DNA of 64,000 nucleotides from a candidate division Zixibacteria bacterium HGW-Zixibacteria-1 (GTDB lineage: Bacteria; Zixibacteria; MSB-5A5; GN15; PGXB01), in the NCBI GenBank assembly GCA_002838945.1, contig PGXB01000007.1, positions 1 to 64,000 of the forward strand, given 5' to 3'. The notes under the pieces were generated by a model. It worked only from the letters and a program-made list of their open reading frames with translations. It was not told the origin of the DNA and did not search any database. Positions within the stretch are counted from its first letter, which is position 1; each line of letters starts with the position of its first letter. A program made the translations under genes and the position numbers. Shown here piece after piece: positions 54,127 to 62,885 of this stretch.

Positions 54127-55191
54127 ATGAAGAGAATTCTGCCATATTTGCTGGGATTAGTCCTGTTTTTTGGTATTGACGCCGCCGGCAAGACTTTCAG
54201 TTTTGAATATCAGAAAATAGTTGAGGTTCCCGAAAAACCGGAGTTAATCATTAATAATTCGGCCGGGGATATCAAAATAACCGGGGCGCCGGTTGAAACC
54301 ATAACAATTAATGCTATCAAGCATGTCCGGGCGGCGGAGCAGGACGAAGCGGAAGAGGTGGCCGAGCACATTGAAATCAAGGTGACGCAGGACCGGGGCA
54401 AAATTTCCATCAAGACAAACTTCCTTAAACTCAAGAGCCGGTCGGAGTCATTCTGGAGCAAGCTTTTTGGAAGCGGCGAGGATTCATTCGGCTCGGTCGA
54501 TTTTGATATAACGGTGCCGCAAAGGTGCAAGTTAAGCGTGGATAATTCATCGGGGACAATTGCGATATCGGGAGTATCAGGTGATGTAACCGCTACGGGC
54601 GTATCGGATAAGATGACGCTTCAGGATATTTACGGCGATTTGGTTCTGAATATGATGACCGGTGATGTCACCCTGACCAGTATAACCGGGCGGGCCGATA
54701 TAACGACCGGCGGATCAAATATTGATTTTACATCGATTACCGGCGCAGTTGATATACATTCGACCTCGGGAATAAAGAAAGGCTTATATATTTCAGGGCC
54801 GGTGACAATCTCGCAAACATCAGGGGCCGTGGATATCGCATATCTAAACGGCGACCTGCAGCTTCGTTCCACATCAGGAAAAGTCACCGTCGGGCAGGAA
54901 GAAGGCACGATCAGTATTCAAACACACACCGGCGATGTTGAAATAAAGACAGAACTGTTTTCGGACAAGGATTTTTACGTTTCAACCACCACGGGCTCAA
55001 TTATTTTCAGCCTTCCCGAAACGACTTCGGGAAAAGTGCGTATAGAAACAAGCAGTGGACAGATTATAACCAAGCTGCCCGTTTCGATTGAGTCGGTAAC
55101 GCAAAACAAACTGACGGGCAGTTTTGGGAGCGGCGGGCCGCAGATTACGTTGATAACGGAATCCGGCGATATTACCGTTACGGAATATTAG
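54127..55191 (+). CDS. Secreted DUF4097-type beta-strand repeat protein
   Basis: The 354-aa protein has a signal peptide (LPYLLGLVLFFGIDAAG). The rest is a right-handed beta-solenoid-like series of short repeats rich in Ser/Thr/Gly (SAGDIKITGAPVETITIN, SGTIAISGVSGDVTATGVS, TSGAVDIAYLNGDLQLRS, TGDVEIKTELFSD). This is the pattern of DUF4097 putative adhesins, often coded beside envelope-stress regulators. ATG 54127 is chosen over GTG 54118 because it starts the signal peptide properly. It follows the sigma factor gene by 19 bases, so it should be in its operon. Confidence 0.85.
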   Translation: MKRILPYLLGLVLFFGIDAAGKTFSFEYQKIVEVPEKPELIINNSAGDIKITGAPVETITINAIKHVRAAEQDEAEEVAEHIEIKVTQDRGKISIKTNFLKLKSRSESFWSKLFGSGEDSFGSVDFDITVPQRCKLSVDNSSGTIAISGVSGDVTATGVSDKMTLQDIYGDLVLNMMTGDVTLTSITGRADITTGGSNIDFTSITGAVDIHSTSGIKKGLYISGPVTISQTSGAVDIAYLNGDLQLRSTSGKVTVGQEEGTISIQTHTGDVEIKTELFSDKDFYVSTTTGSIIFSLPETTSGKVRIETSSGQIITKLPVSIESVTQNKLTGSFGSGGPQITLITESGDITVTEY

Positions 55192-55200
55192 GAGTCGTCG

Positions 55201-56550
55201 ATGACAGGGTCGTTTAAGACATTCTGGAAAATATCAGGGGCGATTATCGTGATTGCCCTGATACTGCCTTTTTATATATTTGCGGCAGCTCCTTCCGATA
55301 ATGAAAAGACCCCGCTTAAAGACTCATCTGCTATCCGTGAGATGAAGGATGAGAAAGCCGCTGCCGATGAAGAAAGGCTGCTCCTGGAAGCTGAGACCCG
55401 CCGGCTGGCTGGTCAGAAAGGTGACACTGTTTTCACGGAAATACATGTTTCTCCCGACGGCGCCTATGCAATCGACAGTGCCGGTAATGAATGGGAATAT
55501 GATTTTACGCAGGACAAGTTTATAACCGAGGAATTTGATAAGACCGGGACCAAGACAGTCTTTGGCAAAAAGCGCCCGGCTCCGCCTGTTCCGCCCGCTC
55601 TCGACGAAAAGCAGCTCGAGGAAATCGCCAAAAAGATGGAAAAAGCAAAGAGCATGAAGGGGCTCAAATTCGGGTCGGTTTTGATCGACACCGACGAAAA
55701 GGTTCGCGGCCCGATTATAGCCATGGGAGCCGTGACGGTGAGAGGGAAAGTTATCGGCGATGTCTTTTCGTATCAAAAGATTACGGTGACCTCAACCGGC
55801 CAGATAACCGGCAATGCCCGGGCTCCGGAAATTGTCAAAATGCGCGGCGGGATTATTTTGGGTGACCGGCTGGAGCAGGATTTCTTTCAAATGCCGCCCG
55901 ATATTGAAGACATTTTCAAGGGCAAGTCATTTTCCGAAAATTCTTATGTCGCCCTGATTGCCAATACTATCATATATTTTGTTCTCTTAATCCTGTGCCT
56001 GCTGGCCATAGCCATTTTTTCGCGGCCTGTCGACCGCGTAAAAGTCTGTCTTCAGAAAAGTTTCTTCAAGTCATTTTTTGCCGGTCTGCTAATCTGGGTT
56101 GCCTATACCCCGGTTATGGGCCTTTTGGTACTGACTATTATCGGCATACCGGTGGCCCTGATAGCAATGCCGATTTTAGTGACGCTGGCGGCAATTCTCG
56201 GAGTAATCGGGTTCAGCCAGTTAGTGGGCGAAAAAATGTCGAAATACATCGGCGGTATCTCCAAATCGCAAGTGTGGCAGGTTCTTCTCGGTATTACGCT
56301 TCTGGAAGTATTCTGGATTTTGATGTCACTCTTTTATATTAAACCAGGAGGCGTCGGAGAAGGCTTCGCCATTCTATTCATGGTGCTTTCGATAATTATA
56401 TGGTCCATAGCGGTGACAGCCGGCGTCGGCGCCGTCTTCCTGACCCGTTATGGTCGCAGAGAGTGTAAAGCTTCCATCGATATTGAAATCAGAATTGACG
56501 GCGTCAAACCGCCGCCACCGACGCCGCCGCCATTGAGCCCGGACAAATAA
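55201..56550 (+). CDS. Membrane protein with bactofilin-like polymer-forming domain
   Basis: The 449-aa protein has an N-terminal helix (FWKISGAIIVIALILPFYIFAA). An extracytoplasmic region with charged and Pro-rich parts follows, then a short beta-helix (RGPIIAMGAVTVRGKVIGDVFS, ITVTSTGQITGNARAPEIVKMRGGIILGD) like bactofilins. Four C-terminal membrane helices include LIANTIIYFVLLILCLLAIAIF, GLLVLTIIGIPVALIAMPIL and a last one near IIWSIAVTAGVGAVFL. The protein ends in a Pro-rich tail. It is nine bases after the DUF4097 gene. Bactofilin domains placed outside the membrane are unusual, which makes a cell-wall or surface scaffold role an inference. Confidence 0.75.
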   Translation: MTGSFKTFWKISGAIIVIALILPFYIFAAAPSDNEKTPLKDSSAIREMKDEKAAADEERLLLEAETRRLAGQKGDTVFTEIHVSPDGAYAIDSAGNEWEYDFTQDKFITEEFDKTGTKTVFGKKRPAPPVPPALDEKQLEEIAKKMEKAKSMKGLKFGSVLIDTDEKVRGPIIAMGAVTVRGKVIGDVFSYQKITVTSTGQITGNARAPEIVKMRGGIILGDRLEQDFFQMPPDIEDIFKGKSFSENSYVALIANTIIYFVLLILCLLAIAIFSRPVDRVKVCLQKSFFKSFFAGLLIWVAYTPVMGLLVLTIIGIPVALIAMPILVTLAAILGVIGFSQLVGEKMSKYIGGISKSQVWQVLLGITLLEVFWILMSLFYIKPGGVGEGFAILFMVLSIIIWSIAVTAGVGAVFLTRYGRRECKASIDIEIRIDGVKPPPPTPPPLSPDK

Positions 56551-56583
56551 AAATAACCTGAATTTTGATAGTCAGGAGTCGCT

Positions 56584-57438
56584 ATGTTTGTAAGAATAAG
56601 CATTGCCGTAATATCAGTTATCCTGATAATATCCGGCGCACTATCGGCGGGGGTGCTGGAAAAAGAGAGCTTTATTTTCCCGAAAGATGATATCGAGAAG
56701 GTCGTAATTCATGCCGATTTGGGCGCGGGCAGGTTCAGCATCAAGCCGGCCGACATGGAAGAGATATTCAAAGCGGATGTGGAATACAGTGCTCGGAGGT
56801 TAAGAGTTTTTGCCGATTATGAAAAGGAGGGCGGGACCGGCTATATCGATTTCGGTTCCGATCTAAGCTGGAAAAAGGAATTCGACACTAAAGATAATAT
56901 GTGGGACATCATCTTATCCAATCGCTACCCGGCCGAAATGGAGATTGATATCAGCGCCTGCGAGGCGGACTTTGACCTGGGTGGGATTCCAATTACCTAT
57001 CTCGATTTCGACCTGGGCGCGGCCGACGGCAAACTGGACTTCAGCAAACCAAACCCGGACATAGCCGACAAGGTCAATTTTGATGCCGGAGCGGGTAAAT
57101 TCGAAATATCCAACCTCGGAAACCTCAATTTCAGGCGGCTGTACCTTGATGGCGGAGCAGGTAAATTCGAGATCGACTTTTCGGGTAAATATACCATGAG
57201 ATCCAGAGCAAAAATATCTCTCGGGTTGGCCTCAACCGTCATCTATATACCGCGCGGAGTTCCCTTCAGCATCGAGGCCGACGACAGTTTCCTGTCATCG
57301 ATGGATTTCGATGAACTGGAGCAGTTCGAAGTTGACAAAGGTTTTTATGAATCTGACGATTATGAATCATCGGATATCGGCCTGGAGCTTGAAGTCAATG
57401 TCGGTGTCGGATCGGTGGAGTTCCGATGGGCGGATTGA
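56584..57438 (+). CDS. Secreted beta-rich protein, LiaF/toast-rack-like
   Basis: The 284-aa protein has a signal peptide (ISIAVISVILIISGALSAG). It then has repeated beta units with Gly/Asp patterns: VVIHADLGAGRFSIKPADM, LDFDLGAADGKLDFS, VNFDAGAGKFEISN and LYLDGGAGKFEIDFSG. Such ladders are seen in LiaF- and toast-rack-type domains of envelope-stress proteins. The C-terminus is very acidic (YESDDYESSDIGLEL). It is the last gene before a strong terminator, so it closes the sigma-factor unit that starts at 53544. Confidence 0.7.
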   Translation: MFVRISIAVISVILIISGALSAGVLEKESFIFPKDDIEKVVIHADLGAGRFSIKPADMEEIFKADVEYSARRLRVFADYEKEGGTGYIDFGSDLSWKKEFDTKDNMWDIILSNRYPAEMEIDISACEADFDLGGIPITYLDFDLGAADGKLDFSKPNPDIADKVNFDAGAGKFEISNLGNLNFRRLYLDGGAGKFEIDFSGKYTMRSRAKISLGLASTVIYIPRGVPFSIEADDSFLSSMDFDELEQFEVDKGFYESDDYESSDIGLELEVNVGVGSVEFRWAD

Positions 57439-57456
57439 TTCTTTTAGGAGTTTTGA

Positions 57457-57488
57457 AGAGCCATCCCAACCGGGGATGGCTTTTTTTT
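57457..57488 (+). terminator. Rho-independent terminator of the sigma-factor unit
   Basis: AGCCATCCC, loop AACC(G) and GGGATGGCT are followed by eight T. Confidence 0.9.
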
Positions 57489-57523
57489 CGAACTTTAATA
57501 CCGATAAAGTGTTAAATAATAGC

Positions 57524-57552
57524 TTGAAATGGAGTTAAAAGTTTTTTATTGT
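57524..57552 (+). promoter_or_regulatory. Candidate sigma-70 promoter for the HtrA gene
   Basis: TTGAAA (57524-57529) and TATTGT (57547-57552) are 17 bases apart, 62 bases ahead of the gene. CGAACT (57489) with TTAAAT downstream is an alternative ECF-like reading. Confidence 0.4.
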
Positions 57553-57614
57553 CATATGATATATTATTCGCGACTGTCGTCAGCAGGTCGTATAAACAAT
57601 TGTCGAGGTAACTG

Positions 57615-58988
57615 ATGAGAAAATCTTTCCTGTTTTTGGTGCTTTTGGCATTAACGTTCAAAGTCGGCCTGGCCGAAGTTTCGCCATTACAAAAAGAAAT
57701 ATTTATGGCGCGAGATAAGGTTCTTCCCGCGCTTGTGCATATACAACCGGTCATAACCGATTTCAGAACCGGCAAAATGAGAAAGCAATCGGTGGTCGGT
57801 TCCGGGGTCATTTTTCACAAAGACGGCTATGTCGTCACCAACTACCATGTCGCCGGCAAAGCCGAACGGATTATTTGCACCATGCCCGATAAAGAGCAGG
57901 TCAAGGCCGAATTGATCGGCGGCGATCCATTGACAGATATTGCCGTAATTAAACTTGACCTTTCGGAGTACTCCGGGAGTATTCAGGTTGTTGAATTCGG
58001 CGATTCCGACCAGCTTCAGGTGGGACAATATGTCCTGGCCATGGGTTCCCCCCTGGCCCTGGCGCGCTCGGTATCATGTGGTGTCATTTCCACCACCGAC
58101 CGCTATTTTCCGGGAGAAACGCGGCTTCCCTCAGGCGAGAAGACCGGCATTTACAACAACTGGATCCAGACCGATGCGGCTATAAATCCGGGAAATTCGG
58201 GCGGACCGCTGGTTGATTTGAACGGGAAGATTGTCGGCATCAATTCCCGGGCGACCCTGTTCGCCAACAACATCGGGTTTTCGATTCCGATTAACATCGT
58301 CAAAGAAGTCATCAAAAATATCCTGGAAAAGGGAAAGGTGACCAGAAGCTGGATCGGCGTGCAGTGCCAGGAACTTCAGAATCTGGAATCATGGTTCGGG
58401 ACGGAGATTAATGAAGGGGTCTTGGTCTCGTCGATCGACTCCAAATCACCCGCCGAAGAGGCCGGACTGAGGGCCGGTGATATTATTCTTAAAATGGATC
58501 AGCAGCCGGTCTCGGCGAGATTCGCCGAGGAACTTCCGGCCTTCTATAAAAAAGTCGCCGATCATCCGATCGGCAGCAATATCGAGATGACCATTTTGCG
58601 CAAAGACAAGACCATATATGTCAATGTCGAGACACATGAACTGGGTGAAATTCTCGGCGAGGACCTGGAATGTAAGGAGTGGGGATTCACGGTGAAGGGA
58701 ATTACCAAACAGATGGCGGTCGAAAATCTGCTTGAGGATACTCTCGGCGTCTTTGTCTCCGGGGTCAAGCGCGTCGGCGCCGCCGCCGATGCGGGGCTTC
58801 TGCGCGGCGATATTATTCAGGGTCTTAATGAACAGCCGACACTAACGTTTGAGAAGTTCTTCAAAACATATAACGAAGTGATTGTAGCCGGTCTTGAAAA
58901 AGTTCTGTTAACGGTAAAGCGTTCCGGAAGTACTAAGTTTGTGCTTATAAAGGTAAATAATCATAAAACGGCGGAAGAAAATAAATAA
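57615..58988 (+). CDS. HtrA/Deg-type serine protease with two PDZ domains
   Basis: The 457-aa periplasmic protease has a signal peptide (FLFLVLLALTFKVGLA). The trypsin-like triad is intact: His78 in VTNYHVAG, Asp108 in LTDIAVIKL and Ser195 in INPGNSGGPL. Two PDZ domains follow, with boundaries around LVSSIDSKSPAEEAGLRAGDIIL and VFVSGVKRVGAAADAGLLRGDII. HtrA proteases degrade or refold damaged envelope proteins. A catalytically dead paralogue starts 12 bases downstream, implying co-expression and perhaps a hetero-oligomer. The terminator upstream gives the pair its own promoter. Confidence 0.93.
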   Translation: MRKSFLFLVLLALTFKVGLAEVSPLQKEIFMARDKVLPALVHIQPVITDFRTGKMRKQSVVGSGVIFHKDGYVVTNYHVAGKAERIICTMPDKEQVKAELIGGDPLTDIAVIKLDLSEYSGSIQVVEFGDSDQLQVGQYVLAMGSPLALARSVSCGVISTTDRYFPGETRLPSGEKTGIYNNWIQTDAAINPGNSGGPLVDLNGKIVGINSRATLFANNIGFSIPINIVKEVIKNILEKGKVTRSWIGVQCQELQNLESWFGTEINEGVLVSSIDSKSPAEEAGLRAGDIILKMDQQPVSARFAEELPAFYKKVADHPIGSNIEMTILRKDKTIYVNVETHELGEILGEDLECKEWGFTVKGITKQMAVENLLEDTLGVFVSGVKRVGAAADAGLLRGDIIQGLNEQPTLTFEKFFKTYNEVIVAGLEKVLLTVKRSGSTKFVLIKVNNHKTAEENK

Positions 58989-59000
58989 AGGAGCAATAAG

Positions 59001-60419
59001 GTGAGGTTGATAGTTTCATTGATGATTGTACTTCTGTCGTTCGGCACGCTGTCGGCGCAGAATTTTAATTTTGATAAAATTTACGGCGAGGCGTCCCAAT
59101 ATACGGTGGCGGTCAACCTGGTTATCGAGGTTTCCTTCGGGACACAGACGACCGAGGCAAAAAATCGCGGCATCGGCAGTATTGTCGGCTCGGATGGATT
59201 GGTGATGTTTGACGGTACCCCGATCGACAGCGATGATCCCTTCTCGATCATGTCGGGCATGCAGGTCAGCGCCAATCCCAAGAGCATTGAAGTGGTCATG
59301 ATGGACGGAACCAAATACCCGGCCGAGTTTATCGGGATTGATCGTTTCACCAAAATCGGCTTTTGCCGGATTATTTCGGAAGACAAGAAAAAATTCCCGT
59401 CCGTAAAGTTCAAGGACAGAAAAAGCTTCAGGGTCGGTGAGTGGCTGGCCCTGTACACATTGCTTCCCGAATATGTTTCGCCGCAATTGGGCGCCGATAT
59501 CGGATTGGTTTCGGCCAACATTAACGAGCCGGAGCAGTTTATTTTGACGGCAGGATTCAACGAACTTGAAATTACATCGATTTTATATGACACTTCCGGG
59601 GCACCGGTGGGGATTCTGGGCGATCTTGAAAATCCGGCTCTGTCCGGTTTCGATGCTTCGCGTATGATGGAATCATTCTCCAATATGGAGGATTTTGTAC
59701 CGCTGCTGGGGGTTGTTGAAGCGGACCGGCTGAACAAATTGATTAAGGATCCTCCCAAACTTGGAAAAATCGACCGCGGCTGGCTGGGCATATATCTTCA
59801 GGCTTTAACACCGGATATCGCTGAATTCTGGAACGTCGGCACCAAGGGCGGTATAATCGTGAATGAAGTCGTCAAGGATTCTCCGGCCGATTCGGCGGGA
59901 ATGCTGACCGGTGATATCATTTTCGAACTCGAAGGACACCCGGTCGAGGTCAACAAGGAGGAGAATCTTCCGGTCTTCCAAAAGAAAATATCCGAACTGG
60001 GGGCGGGGGCATCGGTCGCCATGACGATCCTTAGACGGGCCGAGAATGGTCTTGACACTCTGGGATTGACCGTCACTCTGGCCCCGGCGCCGATATCACC
60101 GGCGGAGGCGCCCGAGTATGAAGACAATAATTTCGAGATGAAAATCCGTGATATGGTATTTGCCGATTACAATATTTTCAATCTCGACCGAGATTTCAAG
60201 GGTGTGGTCATAAAGGAGATCGAACCGGGAAGCTGGGGCGCGGTCGGCGGAATCTTTCCGGGCGACATAATTCAGTCAATCGATGGCGTCAAGACCGATT
60301 CGGTTGAGGACGCGCGGGTGGCTCTGGAAAAGGTCGATACCGAGCGTCCGGCTGAAGTGGTTTTCTTCATCTGGCGCGACAGCAAGACACTTTTCATAAA
60401 TATCAAAACCGACTGGTAA
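59001..60419 (+). CDS. HtrA-like protein without catalytic triad (pseudoprotease)
   Basis: The 472-aa protein has a signal peptide (IVSLMIVLLSFGTLSAQ), a trypsin-like barrel and PDZ domains (GGIIVNEVVKDSPADSAGMLTGDII and GVVIKEIEPGSWGAVGGIFPGDII). At the His site the sequence reads GSDGLVMFDGTPI, at the Asp site FTKIGFCRI, and at the Ser site ITSILYDTSGAPVGI, so all three catalytic residues are absent. It probably works as an inactive partner or scaffold of the HtrA at 57615. Start is GTG 59001 with AAGGAG upstream. Confidence 0.85.
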   Translation: MRLIVSLMIVLLSFGTLSAQNFNFDKIYGEASQYTVAVNLVIEVSFGTQTTEAKNRGIGSIVGSDGLVMFDGTPIDSDDPFSIMSGMQVSANPKSIEVVMMDGTKYPAEFIGIDRFTKIGFCRIISEDKKKFPSVKFKDRKSFRVGEWLALYTLLPEYVSPQLGADIGLVSANINEPEQFILTAGFNELEITSILYDTSGAPVGILGDLENPALSGFDASRMMESFSNMEDFVPLLGVVEADRLNKLIKDPPKLGKIDRGWLGIYLQALTPDIAEFWNVGTKGGIIVNEVVKDSPADSAGMLTGDIIFELEGHPVEVNKEENLPVFQKKISELGAGASVAMTILRRAENGLDTLGLTVTLAPAPISPAEAPEYEDNNFEMKIRDMVFADYNIFNLDRDFKGVVIKEIEPGSWGAVGGIFPGDIIQSIDGVKTDSVEDARVALEKVDTERPAEVVFFIWRDSKTLFINIKTDW

Positions 60420-60426
60420 AATTCCT

Positions 60427-60459
60427 GACCGTCGGCCGGGTTAACCGACCAACGGTTTT
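60427..60459. terminator. Possible terminator between convergent genes
   Basis: ACCGT/ACGGT and CGG/CCG form a bulged stem around GGTTAACC, with five T on the plus-strand side. Confidence 0.45.
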
Positions 60460-62795
60460 TATTCCAGGTAGCTTTCAAGATTTTTATAGAATTCGGTCTC
60501 TTCGGCTGAGTTGTGAATAAGATAGCCGACCCCGGAGGCATTAAGCATTCCAGCATACGAGATAAAGAAATTGTACTTACGCTCCACGAGGCTGAGTTCA
60601 TTCGACGAGGCATACTTCTCGACCGCCAGCAGGTCAAGGGTCGTGAGTTGCCCCGCTTTGAATTTTTTATAACTTGCTGTGAGATTGTCCGAGGCAAGAT
60701 TTTTGGTGAAGTAACTCATCGGAAGCGTCGATACCTGTGCCAGCAGTTTCTCGACCGCGGCCACGATCGTCTCCATGCGTTCGAATCGGATCATGTCTTT
60801 CTTGTAGAGCCGCTCATCCATCCCCGCTTTGAGTGAGGCTTGGTTGTGTTTCCATTGGGAACCGGACAAAAGCGGTATAGTCAGGTATCCGCCGATGGTC
60901 CAGGAATCGTTGTTGCGGCCGTATTCAGGTTCATATTCATCACTGTACGAATATTTCCCGCGCAAGGTGAGTTCCGGTAAGTACCTTCGGCTGCTTTTTG
61001 CGATCAAATCGCGTTGAATTTCGATCGACAATGCGGCCACCTGCATCTCAGTCGAATTGTTGATGCCAGTCCGGACCAGGTAATCCTCGAACTTTTTCTG
61101 TTTCTCAATATTTGCGGTATAATTATCGAATTTGCGGGCCATGGCAACCATGATTTCCGGCGCGAAATCGGTGTCATCGAGAACGACGATTTCATCGCCG
61201 GGCCGATTTAAGAGAACATTAAGGACCACGCGGGATACACGCAATTCCGAATTTGCATCATGCAAGAGCATCTTTGCGGAAACCAAGCGCTCCTGCAGGA
61301 TTAAGATGTCGAGAGTATCGGCATGACCGATCCGGGCGTTGGTCAGGGTCATTTCCCAGTACTGGCGGAGCCGGTCGATTTTATCTTCAATCGCCCGAAC
61401 CTTTTCCCCGTTTTCGAGGACCGATATATAAGCTGTAGTGATGGCATATTTGAGATCGAGTTCGGCCTGCCTGAGGTTGGCTTCCTCTATTTGCAGATTT
61501 TTTTGAGCAATATGGACCGCCTTGACGGCCGCGTATGAGAATAATTTCTGATCGAGGATGATATCGGCTGAGAACTCGCGGTTCAGGATATCGTTGTAAA
61601 CGGCCGCCGAGCTTTCATTATCAGATGCAGCAGCTTCCAGATTCAGCCTGATATCGGGATAGAACGCCGAATAGGCTTTTCCGGCCGCGGCTATCGCTTT
61701 TTGATAGAGAGCCTTGTTTCCCAGCATCGAAACATTCTCACGCAGCGCCTGGTCGATGGCTGCAGCCAGGGTGTATTTCGGCGCCTCTTCACCGGGCAGG
61801 GCCGGAATGGTTCTGGCATTATTGATATTGCTGCGATCGAAATTAATATTGAGTTTTCGGGCGGATTCAAGGTTAAGGCACATGGCGGGGGCCTCATTGA
61901 TGACGGTCGGAAGCGAAGCCGGGACGGCGCCATGGATAATCTGCATAATTTTATAGGCGGTAAACCGGGCCAGCGGCAGATCGGGCCGGACGCAGTTGGC
62001 GGCGGTGGCGCCTTTTTCAAGAAGCAGGTAACCTTCCGACGTGAAGGTCGGCACGCGAGCCATTATGGTTTCGCTGAGAAACTGCTGCATCTGTTCCAGC
62101 TCCATTCCCCACATGGGCGGGAGATAGAGAGCATCGCATTGATCCTGAATATTGGCGAAGGAAAGAAAAAAGCTGAACAGGCCTTCGGGCGAATAATCCT
62201 CGGCCGAGACAATACGGGCATTGAAACGGTCGGCGGCCAGGGCCAGTCTCGATTTCACGGCGGCGGACTCATCGGCCGACGGGAAATAAAGACAGCCGAT
62301 TCTTCTCGGCGAGAATAATTTCTGAATGGTTTCGATATCCGACTCGATTTTGCCGGGGTGATAATTTACGGTCAAATTTTCCGCGATCGGCCGGCCAAAA
62401 GCGTCAATCAGCCCCTGATCCAGAGGGTCAAACTGGCTGATACCGACAATGGCCCCTATGTAGCCGGCCTCGAGTAAATCTTCCACCACCCACGGTCCGG
62501 CGGCGATCACGATATCGATGTCCTTCATCCGGGTGTAATCGCGGCCATAGGAGCGGCAGATATCGCGCTTCCACTCGGCGCTCCGATAGCCCTGCGGCTC
62601 GAAGACAATATCCAGGCTGTCGCCGGCCATTTGCTCCAGCTCGGCTTTAATCGCGTTATTGAGAACCTTGTGAGAATAATACTGCCCGCCTTCGAAGTAG
62701 CCCATTCGGATGATTCTCCTGGTATTCTGGGCGCTGCCGGACGAGGCCGACAGTATGACAAGAACAAATATATACACTATCAACTTTTTCAGCAT
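60459..62795 (-). CDS. TolC-family outer-membrane protein fused to a periplasmic-binding domain
   Basis: The 778-aa protein has a signal peptide (LIVYIFVLVILSASSGSA). Residues ~30 to 310 resemble ABC transporter substrate-binding proteins (VIAAGPWVVEDLLEAGYIGAIVGIS, IGCLYFPSADESAAVKSRL, FTSEGYLLLEKGATAANC). Residues ~340 to 775 are a TolC/OEP domain with two long helical hairpins: AAIDQALRENVSMLGNK, the first AYSAFYPDIRLNLEAAA and the second LTLRGKYSYSDEYEP, plus YKKFKAGQLTTLDLLAVEKY. Fusing a ligand-binding module to an outer-membrane efflux channel is unusual. No inner-membrane pump or adaptor gene is adjacent. It may sense or load a substrate at the channel; that is inference. Confidence 0.82.
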   Translation of the reverse strand: MLKKLIVYIFVLVILSASSGSAQNTRRIIRMGYFEGGQYYSHKVLNNAIKAELEQMAGDSLDIVFEPQGYRSAEWKRDICRSYGRDYTRMKDIDIVIAAGPWVVEDLLEAGYIGAIVGISQFDPLDQGLIDAFGRPIAENLTVNYHPGKIESDIETIQKLFSPRRIGCLYFPSADESAAVKSRLALAADRFNARIVSAEDYSPEGLFSFFLSFANIQDQCDALYLPPMWGMELEQMQQFLSETIMARVPTFTSEGYLLLEKGATAANCVRPDLPLARFTAYKIMQIIHGAVPASLPTVINEAPAMCLNLESARKLNINFDRSNINNARTIPALPGEEAPKYTLAAAIDQALRENVSMLGNKALYQKAIAAAGKAYSAFYPDIRLNLEAAASDNESSAAVYNDILNREFSADIILDQKLFSYAAVKAVHIAQKNLQIEEANLRQAELDLKYAITTAYISVLENGEKVRAIEDKIDRLRQYWEMTLTNARIGHADTLDILILQERLVSAKMLLHDANSELRVSRVVLNVLLNRPGDEIVVLDDTDFAPEIMVAMARKFDNYTANIEKQKKFEDYLVRTGINNSTEMQVAALSIEIQRDLIAKSSRRYLPELTLRGKYSYSDEYEPEYGRNNDSWTIGGYLTIPLLSGSQWKHNQASLKAGMDERLYKKDMIRFERMETIVAAVEKLLAQVSTLPMSYFTKNLASDNLTASYKKFKAGQLTTLDLLAVEKYASSNELSLVERKYNFFISYAGMLNASGVGYLIHNSAEETEFYKNLESYLE

Positions 62796-62885
62796 ATCAA
62801 CAACCTCTATGTAATTTACATATTTATAGGTTATACCAAGATAAGGTAAAATGTTCAGGTTTTCAACTCATATGGAAGACCGGGA

